64,000 nucleotides of DNA from Bidens hawaiensis. Taxonomy: Eukaryota; Streptophyta; Magnoliopsida; Asterales; Asteraceae. Positions 60,260-64,000 of the stretch are shown piece by piece. A program made the translations under genes and the position numbers. Where the stretch lies: assembly GCA_021521415.1 (NCBI GenBank), contig JAIQDT010001745.1:248001-312000 (forward strand), in the 5' to 3' direction. How positions within the stretch are numbered: position 1 is the stretch's first letter; every line of letters starts with the position of its first letter. The notes under the pieces were generated by a model. The model saw only the letters and a program-made list of their open reading frames with translations. It did not search any database and was not told where the DNA came from.

Positions 60260-61270
60260 AGTCACCAGTTTTATTGCAGTCATTAAAGTCTCTGTTGTTA
60301 TATAGTTGGTTGTTGAGTGTATATAACTGCATACTACCTGTCAAAATGGTTTCCACACGCTTAGGAAACGCATAGAAGCTAATTAATTTAGAAAATTAAT
60401 TAAATTTATACCTACTACCTGTCCAAAATCTTTGAAATATATTTATTTAATGATATTCTACATTCAAGTTAATTAAAATAAAAAAAACTAGTATATCACA
60501 CGCTTTGTACGCTTTAAATACCTGTCAGAAAATCTTTGAAATATATTTATGTAATAATAGCCAACATTCAAGTTAATTAAAATAAAAAAACTAGTTTATC
60601 TTACTAGATACGCTACAAATCAACTGAACTACAATAAATTACTGTCTCAACTACCAAAAATTAATTTTTAGGTCTATTTTGTTATTATTCACTCACACTA
60701 ACATCTATTTTAAAGTTATTTATAAAAAATCAACATCAACTACGCTTCAAAAACGCAACCAAAATATAATAATAACATTTACAGGAAACAAGATCATATA
60801 CATTTTATTCTTAACATGAAAACAGTGAGAACCAATTTGTTGTTATGATTAGGTTTATTTTTATAGGTGTTTGCTGCTATTTTTTGTTCGTATTTGCTAA
60901 TTTTCGATTATGAGACGTTATAAGTGTTTGCTTATTTATATTTTGTTGTTATTATTAGATGTTTTCTTTTGCTGTTATAAGTATTTGCTGGTATATGCTG
61001 TTATTATTTTGTTCTTGATTTTGATTCTTTTGTTGTAGTTTTTAGGTTCTTTTCTTTGTTATTATTAGTCATTGTTTATGTAGATTGATATTGTAGTTGG
61101 TATTGTTTCTTATGTTCGCATTTTTAAATAAATTGGCATTATTTTCTACGTACTCATGTTAAGATCAAAATGTACATGAACCTTTTATTTGCAGTTAATA
61201 ATAACATTCACATAACATATTAATACCAAAATATAATAACATTTACAATAATAACATTTACATTAATAAA
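60260..61270. other. AT-rich non-coding region
   Basis: Contains a diverged direct repeat (CTTTGAAATATATTTATTTAATGATA-like, broken by mismatches, at about 60,430 and 60,534, each after an ACCTGTCA motif) and a TTTGTTGTTATTATTAG-rich part. No gene seen. Confidence 0.4.
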
Positions 61271-61277
61271 ACTAACT

Positions 61278-61741
61278 CTAACTCCTAGCATCCGATTCCA
61301 TATAGGAATCTACATCCGATTCCTTATCCGAATCTACATCCAATTCTGGAGTATGAGAGGGCATGATCCTCTCCCACATGCCATCCGAGGTGAAGGTGGA
61401 GTCCCTAAGCCTACGGAGGCGAAGGTTCACCTGTGTATGGAATGCCCCATAAACGGACACCGCCCTGAAGTGCTCCAAGTCGTTCAACTCGATGTACGCC
61501 ACCTCGATCCCCGGCACTACCATTTCAATGCTGAAATAATCAGTAGTCGTGTACCCAAGCCACCTAACCATTCGGTTAAGTTGTGGGTACGTGAAGGTTT
61601 GAGGGTTGATATAGTCAATATACCTCACCCTTTGATTCCTCCGGACGGCGCCGGAAAAAAGTGGAATTGTATGGTGAAAAATGTGGGGTCGTAGTAGATG
61701 TGGGCATGAGCACCCGGTGCACGTTCGAGCCAAGTTGCCAT
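61278..61741 (-). pseudogene. PB1-like domain fragment, frameshifted
   Basis: ATG at 61741 opens MATWLERAPGAHAHIYYDPT followed by FFTIQFHFFPAP, then runs to TGA near 61,625. A different frame continues NQRVRYIDYINPQTFTYPQL, MVRWLGYTTTDYFSIEMVVP and an acidic tail ending 61278. The FTI-FH, VRYIDYIN and WLGY pattern matches the plant PB1-like domain found at the N-terminus of MuDR-type transposases and related plant proteins. One indel between 61,625 and 61,680 explains the split. Origin (captured MULE piece or CACTA cargo) is inference. Confidence 0.5.
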
Positions 61742-61939
61742 TATCGGAAATTATAATCGGAAGAAAGGTGGATGGTGATTGTGATTGTGGATTCTGATTA
61801 TGGATTGTGGTTGTGATTGTGGATTGTGATTGTGATTGGTATTTAAACACCATCGGAAACCGCCGGTACATCTCCCTGACAATTTGAAATTGGCGGCACA
61901 AGAAACTGTAAAGGCAATGATGACGTCGCCACTCGTCAA

Positions 61940-62165
61940 ATCAACGTGTGGCCATTAATTACGATTAGACACGCTTAAAAATATTATATTGTGACCATTT
62001 ATTACTTATAGCCACACATAATAAGTGTATCCGTGACAATAAAAAACTTAGAAAAAATAAAACTAAGATATTCTTTGGTCACAGAACCTCATATAAGTGG
62101 CCATTAATTACATTTGGACACACTTAAAAATATTTAAGTGTGACAATTTCTCACTTATAGCCACA
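61940..62165. repeat. GTGTGGCCA-rich zone, candidate opposite subterminal region of the CACTA
   Basis: GTGTGGCCATTAATTACGATTAGACACGCTT at 61949 (given here only to position it) recurs in diverged form at about 62,095, with TATAGCCACA at 62,018 and 62,156. The pattern mirrors the left subterminal motifs. Interrupted by the Copia LTR at 62166. Confidence 0.65.
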
Positions 62166-62607
62166 TGTTGGTGCATAATGTCAGTAGTTCATAGTCTAGT
62201 GTCTGTAATCCAGTCTGTAATGTTAATTGTGTTTTGTTTATGTTTAAGCGAAGTTACTGACAAGTTTGCTTATCAGGCGAACTTGTTAGTCAAGCGAAGT
62301 TAGCAACAACTTCGCCTGAACATATCAGGCGAAGTTGTCGTGTATTTATACGCTAGGTCACGGCTAGTTTGAGTTGTTGAAGGTAATCGTATACAGACGT
62401 GTGTGAGTCGAGAGACGTGAGAACCAGAGAGTATTAAGTCTGTATTCAGTGATTATATCACGTGTTTCGGTTATAATATAACGTGTGTTCGTTTATTCGT
62501 ATCGTGTGTTTGTTTGATTCGTGTTCTACGCTCGTAACGACCTACGCAGGGATTCCGCACCTGTGTAGATCGAGATATCCCGTGCAGATCCATCCCAGGG
62601 ACCTACA
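62166..62607 (+). repeat. 5' LTR of the plus-strand Copia
   Basis: 442 bp, TGTTGGTGCATAATG to GGGACCTACA. Contains a perfect 14-bp-stem hairpin at 62306-62338 and a 10-bp-stem, one-mismatch hairpin at 62260-62286. Confidence 0.92.
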
Positions 62608-62609
62608 GT

Positions 62610-62621
62610 TGGTATCAGAGC
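62610..62621 (+). other. Primer binding site of the plus-strand Copia
   Basis: TGGTATCAGAGC, complementary to initiator tRNA-Met, two bases after the LTR. Confidence 0.93.
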
Positions 62622-62796
62622 TATTGCTCGATTGTGTGGTTCGGGATATTCACGCGGGTGTAGAAATCGTCCCGTTTCGACTATTCGCGGGACGTGTTTT
62701 CTGTGTTTTTGTGTCATTCTTACCTCCTACCATCGTATTCAACCCTTTACACCGTCAAAAACCTCGAAAAACCCAGAAATCTGATCTGTAGAAACT

Positions 62797-63032
62797 TCGT
62801 GTTCATCAGGCGAAGTTGCCGTCACTGTTCGTAGGGTTTCGGCGAAGATATAAGGTTAAGTGAAGTTATCCACAACTTCGCCTACCTTCTCAAGTTCGCC
62901 TAACTCAAGCGAAGTTCTCTACAACTCCGCCTACCTCCTAAGTTCGCTTACCTCAAGCGAAGTTAAGAATCAGCGAAGTTCTTCAGCGAAGTTAAGACTT
63001 AAGCGAAGTTATCCGTAACTTCGCCTACAGTA
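62797..63032 (+). repeat. Leader array of AAGCGAAGTT motifs
   Basis: About 12 copies of CAAGCGAAGTT/AGGCGAAGTT and the inverse AACTTCGCCTA in about 235 bp between primer site and gag. Same array as in the two other elements, in the sense orientation of this one. Confidence 0.9.
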
Positions 63033-63079
63033 CTTTTCAGAAGAATTTTTTTTTTCGGGTTTCTTAGTTTTTGAGAAAG

Positions 63080-64000
63080 ATGTCGTCAATTAACATCTCA
63101 GAGTTAGTTAAGATGGAAGTAGAAGCAGGGTCAGCTACTAAGGCCCCAAAGTTGCTTAAAGGAACCGACTTCGTTGCTTGGAAGGATCGGTTCGAACAAT
63201 ATGTCAAGTACCAGGATGCGAAAATGTGGGTATGCATCCAGGATGGTTATATTCCACCAACTATGGAGTACGAAGGTCGTGATCAGATCAAAAAGTACAG
63301 CAAAATAGAAGAAGAAGAGAAAAAGATGTATGAGGCCGAGAGCAAGGCTCATGCTGCTATCACTATGGCTCTTCCACAAGAGATCCTTCATACTTTTAGA
63401 AAGTACAAGATAGCAACAGAGCTTTGGGAAGCTCTTGAGAACCGGTTTGAAGGAAATGTGGGAATTCGTGCTTCGAAGATCAAATTGCTCAAAACTCAAT
63501 TCTCGGTCTTCAAGTATCTGAAAAACGAATCACTTGATGATATCATCACCAGATATTATCATCTGATGACTGAACTCAGCAACTATTCAATTGCATACAA
63601 AGAAGATGAGATTGTTGAGAAGCTTCTTGATGCTCTCCCACCAAAATGGGAGATGTATACTGTGTTGATGAGAGAAGATAAAGACTTTGCTGACTATGAC
63701 CTTGAGACAGCAGTTAACAAGCTCCGAACCTTTGAGCTTAATATGGTTAGAAAGGAGACACCTACGGATCAGGTTCAAGATCCAGGTATGTATGGTGCTA
63801 AAGTCAACTCTAGTTCAGGTTCGAAGACTGAATCAGCTGCCTACTACTCGAAGGGAGAGTCGGGCGCCAACTCATCACATGAGGGGCATGTGTCAGTCAA
63901 CACGAATGGTGATGTTTGCTTTGTAGCAGGAGGATCTAGTGCATCTAAACCGCAAGCAAGCAAGAGTAGTTGCTCTCCAAGTATTCCTAGCAACAACTAC
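63080..64000 (+). CDS. Copia Gag, N-terminal 307 codons, intact so far
   Basis: ATG at 63080 is 18 codons before the first conserved block; MSSINISELVKMEVEAGSAT parallels MTSINITELVKMEVEAGSAT of the minus-strand copy. Retrotransposon Gag helices are clear (DFVAWKDRFEQYVKYQDAKM, TMALPQEILHTFRKYKIATE, SLDDIITRYYHLMTELSNYS, LLDALPPKWEMYTVLMREDK). A Ser-rich linker (YYSKGESGANSSHEG) follows and the CCHC knuckle would lie beyond the window. No stop in 307 codons, in contrast to the decayed elements nearby, so this may be a young or active copy. Confidence 0.92.
   Translation, partial: MSSINISELVKMEVEAGSATKAPKLLKGTDFVAWKDRFEQYVKYQDAKMWVCIQDGYIPPTMEYEGRDQIKKYSKIEEEEKKMYEAESKAHAAITMALPQEILHTFRKYKIATELWEALENRFEGNVGIRASKIKLLKTQFSVFKYLKNESLDDIITRYYHLMTELSNYSIAYKEDEIVEKLLDALPPKWEMYTVLMREDKDFADYDLETAVNKLRTFELNMVRKETPTDQVQDPGMYGAKVNSSSGSKTESAAYYSKGESGANSSHEGHVSVNTNGDVCFVAGGSSASKPQASKSSCSPSIPSNNY

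Larger units (their letters stand above)
62166..64000 (+). mobile_element. Ty1/Copia element, plus strand, 5' part (runs off window)
   Basis: 5' LTR 62166-62607, primer site 62610-62621, AACTTCGC array leader 62797-63032, gag open from 63080 to the window edge. The LTR is the same family as 43383-43803, and the gag is a close relative of the one at 35473-36915. Confidence 0.93.

Overview
The window is nuclear DNA from a higher plant: a spliced plant gene with typical GT-AG introns, surrounded by nested LTR retrotransposons and a large CACTA DNA transposon. The element mix (Athila-type gypsy, Copia elements with an env-like ORF, EnSpm/CACTA) fits a repeat-rich eudicot. The Asteraceae are my best guess, but only from general resemblance. 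No rRNA, tRNA, CRISPR or bacterial-style operon was seen.

Region 1 (1-12,700) holds the only clear host gene, a type III phosphatidylinositol 4-kinase beta on the + strand. It enters the window already in progress and shows 16 exons in a single consistent phase down to the stop at 12,155. Intron 7 is swollen by a 4-kb composite of two related non-autonomous LTR elements lying head to head.

Region 2 (13,200-41,150) is a retrotransposon nest. In order it holds a long-TIR MITE, a decayed Copia (minus strand), an Athila-like gypsy that interrupts it (with 1.16-kb LTR, env-like remnant, pol remnant and a 400-bp SINE-like insertion), a 10.4-kb Copia with gag, pol and an extra env-like ORF (minus strand), and the 3' part of another gypsy (plus strand).

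Region 3 (41,153-62,165) is best read as one very large CACTA/EnSpm element. It starts with CACTACG and a subterminal zone packed with GTGTGGCTA-type motifs. It contains a TNPA-like gene (minus), a multi-B3-domain gene (minus), a Ulp1/C48 cysteine-protease-like gene (plus), two small unknown genes, a degenerate TNPD (plus, DUF4218 and DUF4216 parts) and a frameshifted PB1-like fragment. A GTGTGGCCA-rich zone resembling the other end follows. Two Copia elements of one family have landed in the two subterminal zones; the second (62,166 onward, gag intact) runs off the window.

The kinase acts in trans-Golgi and endosomal phosphoinositide signalling. Everything else is mobile DNA: the TNPA/TNPD pair would have served CACTA transposition, the gag-pol units retrotransposition, and the B3 and Ulp1 genes look like cargo. 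Points worth a second look are the CACTA cargo, two insertions with mismatched outer LTRs but matching 5-bp target duplications, hairpin and array structures built from an AACTTCGC motif shared by several Copia LTRs and leaders, and a 10-copy palindrome array in the gypsy element. Coordinates of introns, LTR ends and repeats were read by eye.
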